DNA of 64,000 nt from Herbaspirillum sp. Sphag64 (GCF_014192645.1 NZ_JACHYE010000002.1:124001-188000), one strand, 5' to 3'; positions 37,077 to 46,570 are shown, counted from the stretch's first letter. Notes: a model not told the origin generated them from the sequence alone. Translations and numbers: made by a program.

Positions 37077-38508
37077 ATTCAATCTCCTTACGTACATCTA
37101 CCAGATGACCTGCCAGCGCTGCGGCAGCGGCCATGACCGGGCTCATCAAATGGGTGCGTGCACCGCGTCCCTGACGTCCTTCAAAATTACGATTGGTCGT
37201 CGAGGCGCAACGCTGGCCGGGCTGGAGGATGTCGTCATTCATTGCCAGGCACATGGAGCAACCTGGTTGGCGCCATTCAAACCCGGCATCGCGCAAGGTT
37301 TGTGCAATGCCTTCGCGTTCGGCCTGTTCACGCACCCGCCCGGAACCGGGTACCACCATTGCACGCACCGAGGCGGCAACTCTACGTCCTTTTACAACGG
37401 CTGCGACCGCGCGCAAATCTTCGATACGGGCGTTGGTACAAGAGCCGATGAACACATGGTCAATCGGCAGCCCGGTCATTGCCTGGCCAGCCTCAAGCCC
37501 CATGTAGGTGAGCGCCTTGGTGGCGTTGGCGGCGTCCAGCGCAGTCGTCGATAAAGGAGGAATCTTGTTGTCGATGGCAATTGCCTGATCGGGGCTGGTG
37601 CCCCAGGTAACAAACGGTGCAACAACGCTGGCATCAAAGCAATGCCTTGCATCGTAGGTGGCATCAGCGTCGGAGCGCAGTGCCAGCCAGTCCTCGCTGG
37701 CTGTTGCAATCGCAGCGGGCGACATATCCTTGATCCGTGCCGAGACGTAATCAAGGGTGGTCTGGTCGGGAGCAATCAACGCGCCACGCGCGCCGGCTTC
37801 GACGGTCATGTTGCACAAAGTCATGCGCGCCTCGGCGGACAAGCTGGCGATGGCTGCGCCGCCATATTCAACGACATATCCCCGCGCACCTTGTGCACCG
37901 ATTTTAGAGATGATATAGAGCACCAGATCCTTGGCAGTGGTGCCGCCGGGTAGCTGACCGTCAACTTGAATATGCATGTCGCGCGCCAGTCGGTAGATAA
38001 GGGTCTGCGTCGCCAGTACGTGCTCCACCTCTGAAGTCCCAATACCAAAGCCGAGGGCACCCAGTGCGCCGTAGGTCGTGGTGTGACTATCGCCACAGAG
38101 AACGACCATTCCCGGCCGAATCAGGCCGATTTCGGGAGCCACGACGTGTTCAATACCCTGCTCTCGGTCTTGCACATCAAACAGATGAATGCCATGCCGC
38201 TGACAATTGCGGGTGAAGTTGGCCGCCTGGTGGGCTGCGGCATCAATCATGATCGTGCGCTGTTGATGAGCGACCGGGTGCGTCGGAATAACGTGATCGA
38301 CCACTCCCATCTGCTTTTCGGGACACCGCACCGGTAAATGCTTTTCTGCCAGACCAGCAAAGGCCTGCGGACTGGTGTACTCATTCATGATGTGCAGATC
38401 GGCATAGAGTGCGACGTGTTGCCCATCAATCTGGAACACCGTGTGGCTTGCCACGATCTTCCGATACATTGTTTGCTGCGTTTGATTCGTATGCTTGATT
38501 TGTTTCAT
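37069..38508 (-). CDS. leuC: Isopropylmalate isomerase-type large subunit (LeuC-like)
   Basis: 479 residues from ATG 38508 (GGAGAGAGGAA upstream; ATG 38469 is an alternative). Aconitase-family iron-sulfur ligands are present: Cys in GSCTNARI (about 358) and the CxxC of PGCSMCL (about 417-420). GDSHTTTYGALGALGFGIG is the substrate-site loop. With LeuD it forms a 4Fe-4S hydro-lyase. It is first of a three-gene minus-strand unit and divergent from a LysR gene, an arrangement typical of an inducible catabolic operon. Confidence 0.87.
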   Translation of the reverse strand: MKQIKHTNQTQQTMYRKIVASHTVFQIDGQHVALYADLHIMNEYTSPQAFAGLAEKHLPVRCPEKQMGVVDHVIPTHPVAHQQRTIMIDAAAHQAANFTRNCQRHGIHLFDVQDREQGIEHVVAPEIGLIRPGMVVLCGDSHTTTYGALGALGFGIGTSEVEHVLATQTLIYRLARDMHIQVDGQLPGGTTAKDLVLYIISKIGAQGARGYVVEYGGAAIASLSAEARMTLCNMTVEAGARGALIAPDQTTLDYVSARIKDMSPAAIATASEDWLALRSDADATYDARHCFDASVVAPFVTWGTSPDQAIAIDNKIPPLSTTALDAANATKALTYMGLEAGQAMTGLPIDHVFIGSCTNARIEDLRAVAAVVKGRRVAASVRAMVVPGSGRVREQAEREGIAQTLRDAGFEWRQPGCSMCLAMNDDILQPGQRCASTTNRNFEGRQGRGARTHLMSPVMAAAAALAGHLVDVRKEIEYV

Positions 38509-38638
38509 TTCCTCTCTCCTGCTCTGCGACGGGGCGAGTTTGGATCGCCGTGATATTGCTGACGAGAAGAAGTTTAATTTGATAACAACAACGCCATAAT
38601 GCATACTTATTGAATCTATTTTTCAATTTTATTTAATA
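38509..38638. promoter_or_regulatory. Divergent control region with LysR-type box
   Basis: 130 bases between the LeuC-like gene and its divergent LysR regulator. ATAATGCATACTTAT at 38596-38610 is a partial dyad with the T-N11-A spacing of LysR boxes and lies about 30-40 bases before the regulator start, where such a protein would bind to control both directions. Confidence 0.45.
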
Positions 38639-39544
38639 ATGAATAGCATTGCCGATCTGGAGTTTTTTACGCGATTGATTGCGCAGGGCAGCCTTTCGGC
38701 GTTGGCGCGCGAGCTTGGGATCACGCCCCCAGCGGTCAGTGCACGACTGGCACAATTAGAGAAGCGTCTCGGTGTGCGACTGCTCAATCGCACAACACGA
38801 CAAATCGCCATGACGCAAGAAGGTGAAATGTATTTGCGTGCGGGATCCAAACTGTTGGTGGAAGTGCAAGAGCTTGAGCAACTGGTCTCAAGCAGCCGCG
38901 ATATTCCGCGTGGGCTGTTGAAGGTAAACGCCACCTTCGGCTTTGGACGCCGCCACATCGTACCGGCCTTGTCAGCATTCACACATCAGTATCCGGCAGT
39001 CCAGGTTCAGCTGGACCTGACGGATCGGCCGTTGAATCTGGCCGAGTCGGCATTTGATGTTGGCATCCGCTTTGGCGATTTGCCTGACTCGCGCCTTGTC
39101 GCCAGAAAACTTGCCGTCAATCGGCGCTTTGTCTGCGCCGCCCCTGACTACCTCAAGGTGCATGGCATGCCAACTTCACCCGAGGATCTTCGCAGTCATC
39201 GCTGCATCGTGCTGCGAGAAAACGATAGCGCCTTTGGTACCTGGCATTTCAACAAAGGCAAACGCAATCAGACCGTCAAAGTGCACGGCGTCATGAGCAG
39301 TAACGATGGAGAAGCAACGCTACAGTGGGCGTTGCAGGGACATGGTGTATTGGCGCGATCAGAATGGGATGTTGGACAGTATCTCGATAATGGCACGCTG
39401 GTGCGCCTGTTACCGGATTGGTCGTTACCGTCGGCAGACATATACGCGGTCTACCCGGAACGACTCAATCTGTCCGCCAAGGTCAGGGTCTTCATCGACT
39501 TCCTTGAAGCCTTGTTGGCGCCCTTGCAGCAAGAACGACGGTAG
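38639..39544 (+). CDS. LysR-family transcriptional regulator
   Basis: 301 residues. Helix-turn-helix at about 1-60 (LSALARELGITPPAVSARLAQLE) and a C-terminal ligand-binding domain of the CrgA/DmlR-like kind. It is divergent from the leuCD/transporter unit with a shared 130-base control region, and most likely activates that unit when its acid is present. DmlR, a regulator of D-malate use, has the same general layout, which fits a 2-hydroxy acid inducer, but this is inference. Confidence 0.88.
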   Translation: MNSIADLEFFTRLIAQGSLSALARELGITPPAVSARLAQLEKRLGVRLLNRTTRQIAMTQEGEMYLRAGSKLLVEVQELEQLVSSSRDIPRGLLKVNATFGFGRRHIVPALSAFTHQYPAVQVQLDLTDRPLNLAESAFDVGIRFGDLPDSRLVARKLAVNRRFVCAAPDYLKVHGMPTSPEDLRSHRCIVLRENDSAFGTWHFNKGKRNQTVKVHGVMSSNDGEATLQWALQGHGVLARSEWDVGQYLDNGTLVRLLPDWSLPSADIYAVYPERLNLSAKVRVFIDFLEALLAPLQQERR

Positions 39545-39548
39545 CCGA

Positions 39549-39586
39549 CTTATCCACTGTTTTTGTTGACAGGCTTGTGGATAAGT
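39549..39586. promoter_or_regulatory. Inverted pair of DnaA-box-like sites
   Basis: CTTATCCAC (39549-39557) and GTGGATAAG (39578-39586) are perfect inverted repeats just after the LysR stop. The right one contains the consensus DnaA box TTATCCACA on the minus strand; the left one differs at the last base. They could be binding sites or a stem in the regulator mRNA. Confidence 0.45.
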
Positions 39587-39670
39587 ACACTGATATCTTG
39601 CTATATATTTGATTCTAAAAAGATTTATGAGTTTGCTCACAGACCGGCAAAGATAAGCGCTCCACAAACA

Positions 39671-39700
39671 AAAACGCCCCGCTAAAAGCGGAGCGTTTTA
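39671..39700 (-). terminator. Rho-independent terminator, usable in both directions
   Basis: AAAACGCcCCGCT and AGCGGaGCGTTTT form a 13-base stem with one mismatch and a short loop. A/T runs flank both sides. On the minus strand it would end the candidate small RNA; on the plus strand it may end the LysR transcript. Confidence 0.85.
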
Positions 39701-39851
39701 TCAGTCATCCGACACGACAATCAAAGAAGTATATTTGAGAAGATTCGCAAACCCCTACATATCTTGTAGGTGGTCTGCTCGTTGAATCTGCTCAGGTATC
39801 CCCTCTCTAATGAGAGTTTGAATCTACAGCTTGCCAGAACGGAACTAGCAT
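39671..39851 (-). ncRNA. Candidate small RNA with own promoter and terminator
   Basis: A non-coding stretch of about 180 bases starts seven bases after a promoter-like -10 and ends in a strong terminator. The RNA can fold: CUCUC/GAGAG around AUUA (39812-39799 region), CCUACA/UGUAGG around AGATA (39771-39755 region), and a long-range stem pairing GAUUC and AAAC (about 39824-39816) with GUUU and GAAUC (about 39752-39741) that encloses both. No open frame of note is inside. I do not recognise a known family; 6S RNA was considered, but the ends do not pair. Confidence 0.5.
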
Positions 39852-39857
39852 GGACAA

Positions 39858-39885
39858 ATAATACACTCTTCTTGACTTAGTGCAA
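39858..39885 (-). promoter_or_regulatory. Sigma-70-type promoter for the candidate small RNA
   Basis: On the minus strand TTGCAC (39885-39880) and TATTAT (39863-39858) are 16 bases apart. Each differs from the consensus -35 and -10 boxes at no more than two positions. It reads away from the tpm gene. Confidence 0.5.
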
Positions 39886-39960
39886 GTACTAAAAGCCAGC
39901 TATTTTTTAAGACTGCACTACAATACCGCTCTCACTGAACAGCAACCATAGAATCCATTC

Positions 39961-40620
39961 ATGCACGCAGAATTCTGGCTTGAACGTTGGCGCGACGGGC
40001 GCACACACTTTCATCAGGACAAGGTCATGCCTTTGCTTCAAAAATACTGGCCTGTCCTCGGCTTGCCTGCTGGCAGTCAGGTACTGGTACCGTTGGCAGG
40101 CAAGTCGCTGGATATGCTGTGGCTGGCAGCACAAGGCCATCGTGTGTTGGGCATCGAGTTGTCAGAGGTCGCTGTGGAACAGTTCTTCAGCGAACATGGT
40201 TTGCATCCTGAAAAGCGCACCCTCCCCTTTGGCGTCAGCTATCACAGTGACAATATTGAGCTCCTCTGTGCCGATATTTTTGCAGTACCGCCGAGCGTCT
40301 TTGCCCAATGCGAAGCCGTCTATGACCGAGCTGCGCTGATTGCCCTGCCACCGGCCATGCGCGCGCAATATGCACAGCAGGTCTATGCGCAATTACCGCC
40401 GGGCTATCGCGGTATGCTGATCACACTCGATTATCCGCAGCAGCAGATGGACGGGCCACCGTTTTCGGTGCCTGATGCCGAAGTGCAAGCCTTGATGGCC
40501 GCGCATTCGCAAGCGATTGTGCTGGACCAGCGCGCGATCCTGGATAAGGAACCGAAGTTCTCCGAACGAGGTGTGACGCGGCTCGATACCCTGCTTTACC
40601 AGTTACAAGGCAAACGCTGA
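39961..40620 (+). CDS. tpm: Thiopurine S-methyltransferase family protein
   Basis: 219 residues, full family length. It opens with [15 protein letters not shown], the bacterial TPMT hallmark, followed by the SAM-binding strand [16 protein letters not shown] and [11 protein letters not shown]. These cytoplasmic enzymes methylate thiopurines and, in bacteria, selenium or tellurium species. The next gene begins right after its stop (TGAATG), so the two are co-transcribed. Confidence 0.9.
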   Translation: MHAEFWLERWRDGRTHFHQDKVMPLLQKYWPVLGLPAGSQVLVPLAGKSLDMLWLAAQGHRVLGIELSEVAVEQFFSEHGLHPEKRTLPFGVSYHSDNIELLCADIFAVPPSVFAQCEAVYDRAALIALPPAMRAQYAQQVYAQLPPGYRGMLITLDYPQQQMDGPPFSVPDAEVQALMAAHSQAIVLDQRAILDKEPKFSERGVTRLDTLLYQLQGKR

Positions 40621-41064
40621 ATGATGCACGACCCGACTCTTACCGCCAATCCGTCACCCGACGATGACAATGCCCAGCAGCCGACGCGGCCGTGGATCGT
40701 GCTAGCGACGACCTATGACGTGGAAGCCTGGATCGACAGCTACAACCGCGACTTGCAGCAAGCCGTCAAGAAGGACAATACCAAAGGCTATGGCATCTGC
40801 TTTTTGCTGGAACTGGGTGGAGAGATCTATCTGCATACCACTTCGGAAGGCGATATTCTGCTCGATGTGAGCGAAGAAGCAAGCTGGGCTGCGCCTGTCA
40901 TCACTGCTGCGACGGGCGTCGCGCCGCCGTCAACTTCCATCTGGGCACTGCCCGGCGATACGTTGACACAACTGATATTGGGATTGAGTGGCCTGATCAG
41001 CGCGACACGGATTGTGGTCAGTCATGCCTACAAGACGCCGAAACATTGGCCGCAACAGTATTGA
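40621..41064 (+). CDS. Hypothetical protein downstream of tpm
   Basis: 147 residues, no recognised domain. A disordered acidic start (about 1-22) is followed by a mixed fold with WIVLATTYDVEAWIDSYN and GYGICFLLELGGEIYLHTTSEG. There is no signal peptide, so it should be cytoplasmic. Its start codon abuts the stop of tpm, so it is translationally coupled; a second ATG follows at once (40624). Confidence 0.6.
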   Translation: MMHDPTLTANPSPDDDNAQQPTRPWIVLATTYDVEAWIDSYNRDLQQAVKKDNTKGYGICFLLELGGEIYLHTTSEGDILLDVSEEASWAAPVITAATGVAPPSTSIWALPGDTLTQLILGLSGLISATRIVVSHAYKTPKHWPQQY

Positions 41065-41132
41065 GGATCTGAGGCGGGATGCTTGTCTGTTCTGCGCCCG
41101 ATTTGTCAGCGAGCGACAGAACAGACAGGGAT

Positions 41133-41279
41133 TCAGTACGATGAGCCTTTGGGCTTGGTGTTGAGCTCACGACGCGCATCGGCATCTCGCTCGGACTTCT
41201 TTTCAAATTCGGTGCGCTCGCAGGCACAGACAACCAGTACGATACATGCGGCCAATGCCAGAACGAAAAAGCGTTTCAT
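41133..41279 (-). CDS. Small lipoprotein, 48 residues
   Basis: The frame begins MKRFFVLALAACIVLVVCAC and continues with a short charged tail (ERTEFEKKSERDADARREL) to a stop at 41133. A signal peptide with a lipobox-like VCAC is clear, so it is probably a small outer- or inner-membrane lipoprotein. It is too short to name. It follows the two-component operon on the same strand after a gap of about 150 bases. Confidence 0.55.
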   Translation of the reverse strand: MKRFFVLALAACIVLVVCACERTEFEKKSERDADARRELNTKPKGSSY

Positions 41280-41433
41280 GATATTCCTCTGCGGTGTTAC
41301 GGTAACGTGGTGGTCAGTTGACGCTTGAATACCCTCTCCTGCAGAGAGAAGTTTACTCTACGGCCATAACAACAGCAAACGACGCAACAAAAAATGGCGT
41401 GCCGAGCAAGCAATGGCGCACGCAACGCAAGCA

Positions 41434-42804
41434 TCAGCTTGTAATACTGCGGCCCGCAGGCAGATCGTACTTTTTCATTTTGTCATACAGGGTTTTTCTG
41501 GGAATGCCCAACTGATCCGCGGCATTGGCAACATTGGCGCCGGTTGCCAATAGGGCGCGCTCGATCAGCGCCCTTTCACAGGCATCGAGCTGCTGCGGCA
41601 GACTCATGGCAGCCGCCTCAACGACATCAGCCTCTTGATCGGCAACCAGGTCGACCACCCCCAATACCCACCGATCGGCAAAATTGCGCAATTCGCGCAC
41701 ATTGCCTGGCCAGTCCTTTTGCTGCCAGCCTGCCATCTGTTGCTGAGTCCACGGCGCAATTTCACGCCGATACCGCAGTGCAGCCGCCTGCATGAAATGT
41801 GCCAATAACAAGGGAATGTCGTCACGTCGGTCGCACAAGCGGGGCAACGCGATGCTGACCACGCCGATGCGATAATACAGATCCTCCCGAAAGCCCCCCT
41901 GCGCTGCCAGTTGCAGCAGATCTGACTTGCTGGCCGCAATGACACGGCAATCGAAGGCGATCAGCTCATTGCTGCCAAGGCGCTCCAGTTGTCGCTCTTG
42001 CAATACCCGTAGCAACTTGATCTGCAACGGTAGCGGCATGCTTTCGATCTCGTCCAGAAAGACCGTGCCACCCTGGGCATGTTCAAGCTTGCCGATGCGG
42101 CGCTTCTGGGCACCGGTGAAGGCGCCAGCTTCATGACCAAAAATCTCGCTTTCGAACACGCTCTCGGGCAAGGCACCGCAGTTGATGGCCACAAACGGTC
42201 CTGTGCGGCCGCTGGCAGCATGCAGCTGACGCGCCACGACTTCCTTGCCGGTTCCGGTCTGGCCGTTGATAAGAACATCCGCATTGGTTGGTCCGATACT
42301 GGCAATCAGGGTACGCAAACGCTCGATGGCAGCCGACTGCCCAACCAGAGGCGGGGTTTCAGGATGCTCGATCCAGGCTTGCCGGAGACGACGGTTTTCC
42401 AGAATCAGACGGCGCTTCTCCTGTGCACGGCGGGCGGTTTCGACCAGTCGTTCAGCGCTGAACGGCTTTTCAATAAAATCATAGGCACCCGCGCGCATGG
42501 CCTCGACTGCCATCCCGACGTCGCCATGTCCGGTGACAACAATGACCGGCAAATCGCTGTCGGCAGTATTGATCTGGTTCAGCAAGGCCAGCCCTGAGCG
42601 GCCCGGCAGACGTACATCGGTGACGATAATGCCAGGGTAGTTTGCTACGGCCGTACTCAACAAGATCAGGGCCTGCTCCGCATCGGCGCAGGCCTGCACC
42701 TGAAAGCCGCCCAGTTCAAGCGTCTGGACTGTGGCCCGGCGCACGCTCTCTTCGTCTTCAATCAGAATCGCCTGTGCGCCTGTGATCGTGCTTGTTTGCT
42801 CCAT
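41434..42804 (-). CDS. RpoN-dependent response regulator, DctD/MifR type
   Basis: 456 residues. Receiver domain (about 10-125) with the phospho-acceptor Asp in IIVTDVRLPGRSG; AAA+ domain with Walker A GQTGTGKE, the sigma-54 contact loop GAFTGA and Walker B GGTVFLDEIES; Fis-type helix-turn-helix at the end (VANAADQLGIPRKTLYDKM). It activates sigma-54 promoters after phosphorylation. Its ATG overlaps the stop of the kinase gene by one base. The sigma-54 promoter and paired sites before the KgtP-like gene upstream of the kinase are its evident target. Confidence 0.92.
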   Translation of the reverse strand: MEQTSTITGAQAILIEDEESVRRATVQTLELGGFQVQACADAEQALILLSTAVANYPGIIVTDVRLPGRSGLALLNQINTADSDLPVIVVTGHGDVGMAVEAMRAGAYDFIEKPFSAERLVETARRAQEKRRLILENRRLRQAWIEHPETPPLVGQSAAIERLRTLIASIGPTNADVLINGQTGTGKEVVARQLHAASGRTGPFVAINCGALPESVFESEIFGHEAGAFTGAQKRRIGKLEHAQGGTVFLDEIESMPLPLQIKLLRVLQERQLERLGSNELIAFDCRVIAASKSDLLQLAAQGGFREDLYYRIGVVSIALPRLCDRRDDIPLLLAHFMQAAALRYRREIAPWTQQQMAGWQQKDWPGNVRELRNFADRWVLGVVDLVADQEADVVEAAAMSLPQQLDACERALIERALLATGANVANAADQLGIPRKTLYDKMKKYDLPAGRSITS

Positions 42805-44630
42805 TATTTCTCCATCCCTTGCTCGGACAACGGTAAGCGGATCGTGAATTCCGCACCGCCTTGCGGCAGATTTTGTGCAGACAATTGACCATTCATGGCT
42901 TGTACGATTGATGAGGAAATCGCCAGTCCCAGTCCGAGCCCCTTGCCACTTGGCTTGGTCGTAAAGAATGCCTCGAACAGATGGGGTACGACTTCGGCGG
43001 CGATGCCGGGACCGGTATCACGTATCCGGATCAGGGCGTACGTCTGGAGATGCTCGCTGTCACGTTCAATCTCAATGCCGATGCATTTGTCATCCGCATC
43101 ATTGTGCAAGCCAATCGCATCGATCGCATTGCGCAGCAGGTTGACTAGCACCTGTTCGGTACGCACCGCGTCGCCCATAACCTGCACCTGACTGCGCACT
43201 TGCACCACAATCCGAATCCCCTGCTGCTGACATTCATTACGCAGCAACAAGACGGCAGCGTCTACCGCTTGCGGCAGATCAACAACGGCGATGGCGTCAC
43301 CGCTCTTGCGGGCAAAGCCCTTGAGCTGGGCAATGATTTTACCCATGCGGGCACTGGCGTTGCTGATGTGTTCGAGGTTTTCTTCGACCTGCGGTAACTG
43401 GCCACGGCGAACAAATTGCACCGCATTGTCAGCAAATGCCCGAATGGCTGCCAGCGGCTGGTTCAATTCATGCGTCACACCGGCAGCCATCTGCCCCAGC
43501 ATGGCCAGCTTGCCGGCTTGCACCAGTTCACTCTGGGTTGATCGCAACAGACTTTCGGTGTCTTGCAATGCACTGTATTTGCTCTCCAGTGCCTGATTGG
43601 CCTGCCGCAGCTCCTGCACTCTGACGGCGATCGTTGCTTCGAGCTCCCGCTCAATTCGTTGCAGTGCATGGCGCGATTCCTGACGCTCCTGCAGGCGGCG
43701 CCGACGTTGATGCACGGCCCACAATGAGAGCACGGCAATCACCAAAACCAATCCAACCCACATCGACCACAACCACGCCATCCGTGCAATGCGCTGCTGC
43801 GAGGGAAACAGCATCAACTGCCAGCCCTGCTTGTCAATTTGCTGCATCACATGTTCGCCGAAACCCCGACGCAATGCTGGTGGCATGGCACCAACCGGGG
43901 TGATGCGCTGATCAGCATATTGATGCGTTCCGGCAAGCTCTTCCTGCAGCCCTGTCGCTAGCGGTGCGAGGCTATGGTACTTCCAGTCAGACCGATTGCT
44001 GAGAAATACCACACCGCTGTGATCAACCAGCGTAATTGGATCCTCACTACTGTTCCAGGTGCGCTCCAGCTCACTGAGATCAACCTTGACCACCATGACG
44101 CCTATAGGCTTGTCTGTGCCTGACGCTGCGGCCGCGTAAATCGGCTGTGCCATAAAATAACCGGGCGCGCTGGAGACATTGCCAATACCGTAAAACCGTC
44201 CTAGACGTCCGGATAGTGCCTCCTTGTAATACGGCCGGAATGCGAAATCACGGCCGACAAAGCTAGTCTGCTCGCGCCAGTTGCTGGCCGCCAGCGTGAC
44301 ACCGTTGGCATCCATCATGTAAATGGCGAGCACATGTGACTGTGCGCTGATTGACTCCAGCCGGTGATTCAGGCGCTTTACGGCGCTCAGATCATCCGGG
44401 TGATGCAGTACCTGCTCGACGTCAGCCAGGCCACCCAAGACAAACGGCATGCTTTCGAATTTGTCGAGAATGGATTGCAAATCCAGTGCAATGATCTGCA
44501 ATTGACGACTTCCGGCAGCGTACAGATCGTCGCGCGCCTTACTGGCAGCAATGGTATAGACGGCAAAAAAAAGCACCGCCGCACAAAGTGCAGCGGCAGT
44601 GAGGGACAAAATGGCTTTGCGGGAAGTCAT
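42804..44630 (-). CDS. Sensor histidine kinase, DctB/MifS type
   Basis: 608 residues from ATG 44630. First membrane segment about 6-28, a periplasmic double-PDC (dCache) sensing domain to about residue 270, second membrane segment about 280-300, a coiled coil, the HisKA box VTHELNQPLAAIRAFADN with the phospho-His, and the ATPase motifs NLLRNAIDAI, DTGPGIAAE and GKGLGLGLAISSSI. DctB-like kinases sense C4 or C5 dicarboxylates outside the cell. In Pseudomonas the similar MifS/MifR pair controls alpha-ketoglutarate uptake through a KgtP-like carrier; the same gene set is seen here. Confidence 0.9.
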   Translation of the reverse strand: MTSRKAILSLTAAALCAAVLFFAVYTIAASKARDDLYAAGSRQLQIIALDLQSILDKFESMPFVLGGLADVEQVLHHPDDLSAVKRLNHRLESISAQSHVLAIYMMDANGVTLAASNWREQTSFVGRDFAFRPYYKEALSGRLGRFYGIGNVSSAPGYFMAQPIYAAAASGTDKPIGVMVVKVDLSELERTWNSSEDPITLVDHSGVVFLSNRSDWKYHSLAPLATGLQEELAGTHQYADQRITPVGAMPPALRRGFGEHVMQQIDKQGWQLMLFPSQQRIARMAWLWSMWVGLVLVIAVLSLWAVHQRRRRLQERQESRHALQRIERELEATIAVRVQELRQANQALESKYSALQDTESLLRSTQSELVQAGKLAMLGQMAAGVTHELNQPLAAIRAFADNAVQFVRRGQLPQVEENLEHISNASARMGKIIAQLKGFARKSGDAIAVVDLPQAVDAAVLLLRNECQQQGIRIVVQVRSQVQVMGDAVRTEQVLVNLLRNAIDAIGLHNDADDKCIGIEIERDSEHLQTYALIRIRDTGPGIAAEVVPHLFEAFFTTKPSGKGLGLGLAISSSIVQAMNGQLSAQNLPQGGAEFTIRLPLSEQGMEK

Positions 44631-44701
44631 GTCGACAGGAGATTGTGCTGCAGGCAACAGGAAACGCGGTTCCGATGCCTACCGCACATCCTTCCGGAGA
44701 C

Positions 44702-46015
44702 TCAGTCCTCATCCTTCAGGTAGCCGACCTTGGTAGGATCTTGCATGCGGAAGGCAATCAGCAAAGAAATCGCACACATGATCGACACGTACCAGTAAAA
44801 ACTCGATTCGGATCCAGCCGATTTGAAGGACAGCGCTACGAATTCAGCCGAGCCACCAAACAGTGCATTGCCAACGGCATAGGACAAGCCGACGCACAGC
44901 GCACGCACTTCAGGCGGAAACATTTCTGCCTTGATCAAACCGCTGATGGAGGTGTAGAAGCTGACAATCGCCAACGCCAGCACCGCCAGACCAAACGCCG
45001 CGTAAGGATCGCTGACATCCTTGAGCAGATGCAGGATGGGGACGGTACAGATCGTGCCGAGCACACCAAAGATGAGCATCATGTTGCGTCGGCCAATACG
45101 GTCAGACAAGGCGCCAAATACCGGCTGCAGCACCATGTAGACGAACAGCGCGCCAGTCATCACGGCACTGGCGGTCTTGGCATTCATTCCGGCCGTGTTG
45201 ACCAGATATTTTTGCATGTAGGTGGTGAAGGTATAGAACATCAGCGAGCCACCGGCGGTGAAACCAACCACGGTGAAAAATGCGCGCTTGTGTCTCCACA
45301 GTCCGGCAAAGGTCCCGGCTTCCTTTTTTTTGCGGGTTTCGTCGGTAGCGGTCTCGGTGAGCGACTTGCGCAGATACAGCGACACCAGCGCAGCGAGTGC
45401 GCCCAGCACAAACGGAATACGCCAGCCCCAGGCACGCAATTCGTCGTTGCTCAGCACTTGCTGCATGACCACCAGCACCAATACTGCCAGTAACTGCCCG
45501 CCGATCAGCGTGACGTACTGAAACGAAGCGAAGAATCCGCGGTTGGCCTTGGGCGCGACTTCACTCATGTAGGTGGCGCTGGTGCCGTATTCGCCACCTA
45601 CTGACAGTCCCTGGAACAGACGCGCAACCAGTAGCAGCAACGGCGCAGCAGCACCGATGGCAGCATAGGTCGGCATGAAAGCGATCATCAGCGAACCACC
45701 ACACATCATGAGCACCGAAATCATCATCGATTTGCGACGGCCATGCTTGTCAGCAATACGGCCAAACAGCCAGCCGCCAATCGGACGCATTAGAAAACCC
45801 GCGGCGAATACGCCGGCAGTATTGAGCAATTGGCTCGTGCTGTCGCCCTTGGGGAAGAAGGCCGGCGCAAAGTAGATGGCACAGAACGAGTAGACGTAAA
45901 AATCAAACCACTCGACCAGATTGCCGGAGGAAGCGCCGAGAATGGCGAAAATACGTTTGCGGGTATCCGCCGGACTGCCCGTTTCAGGGGCGGTAGAAAA
46001 TACTTGTGTAGACAT
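44702..46015 (-). CDS. kgtP: MFS metabolite:proton symporter, KgtP/PcaT-like
   Basis: 437 residues from ATG 46015 (GGAG five bases before). Twelve membrane segments and motifs of the metabolite:H+ symporter family: [13 protein letters not shown] near the start, [13 protein letters not shown] in loop 2-3 and [12 protein letters not shown]. The overall sequence is closest, as far as I can judge, to alpha-ketoglutarate permease. It precedes the kinase gene by 71 bases on the same strand and is preceded by a sigma-54 promoter, so its product is probably the target of the DctB/DctD pair. Confidence 0.85.
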   Translation of the reverse strand: MSTQVFSTAPETGSPADTRKRIFAILGASSGNLVEWFDFYVYSFCAIYFAPAFFPKGDSTSQLLNTAGVFAAGFLMRPIGGWLFGRIADKHGRRKSMMISVLMMCGGSLMIAFMPTYAAIGAAAPLLLLVARLFQGLSVGGEYGTSATYMSEVAPKANRGFFASFQYVTLIGGQLLAVLVLVVMQQVLSNDELRAWGWRIPFVLGALAALVSLYLRKSLTETATDETRKKKEAGTFAGLWRHKRAFFTVVGFTAGGSLMFYTFTTYMQKYLVNTAGMNAKTASAVMTGALFVYMVLQPVFGALSDRIGRRNMMLIFGVLGTICTVPILHLLKDVSDPYAAFGLAVLALAIVSFYTSISGLIKAEMFPPEVRALCVGLSYAVGNALFGGSAEFVALSFKSAGSESSFYWYVSIMCAISLLIAFRMQDPTKVGYLKDED

Positions 46016-46198
46016 CATCTCTCCAGTTTTGTAGGGTGGCAGGCACACCGGCTCGTGCTCCGCTGCGCCGCCCGGACAAAGAAATCCATGCAGGAGACGC
46101 ACCCCACGCCGTACTCCGATGGTCACCAGTACCGTAGAGAAACGCGCATGAAGAGGCTTTAAAAACTGTCTCCTGATTTTTTGTTTTGCTGTTCTTTA

Positions 46199-46214
46199 TG
46201 CAGCCTTCGTGCCA
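46199..46214 (-). promoter_or_regulatory. Sigma-54 (-24/-12) promoter of the KgtP-like gene
   Basis: On the minus strand TGGCACG, four bases, then CTGCA, with the invariant GG and GC ten bases apart. Transcription would begin near 46187, giving a leader of about 170 bases to the ATG at 46015. Confidence 0.8.
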
Positions 46215-46296
46215 GATTGAGTAAAAATATCAAGTCATTGATTTTGAAAGACTTTTATCAACAAGCTATCGATCACTGTAGCACCATCTTGCGAAT

Positions 46297-46327
46297 TTCC
46301 GGAATTTCCCCCACACATGTTCTGGAA
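46297..46327. promoter_or_regulatory. Paired enhancer-like sites for the RpoN activator
   Basis: TTCCGGAA (46297-46304) and TTCTGGAA (46320-46327) lie 23 bases apart, about 110-140 bases upstream of the sigma-54 start site, both within slightly longer similar flanks. Two dyads on one helix face at this distance are the normal arrangement for DctD-type activators. Confidence 0.55.
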
Positions 46328-46570
46328 ATCCGCCTGACTAGTGAATGATAGGGAGAGAATAGTGTCGTATCAAGCAAGATTTGATGTCAATGCAAGCAAT
46401 CGGGTTCAACAAAGTTAGTCACCATGACTTGCTGCAACGCACAAGCAAACAGGTATCCGGGATTGCCCTCAATGAGCACAAGGATGACCATGAAATCAGA
46501 CCACATCAGGAAATGACTGATGCAGCAAACCCTGCACAGACGCTGATTTTAATGATATAAACTATTTACG

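Noticed and set aside
39671-39851. 6S RNA identity of the candidate small RNA
   Set aside because: The 5' and 3' ends are not complementary, so the long closing helix of 6S RNA cannot form.
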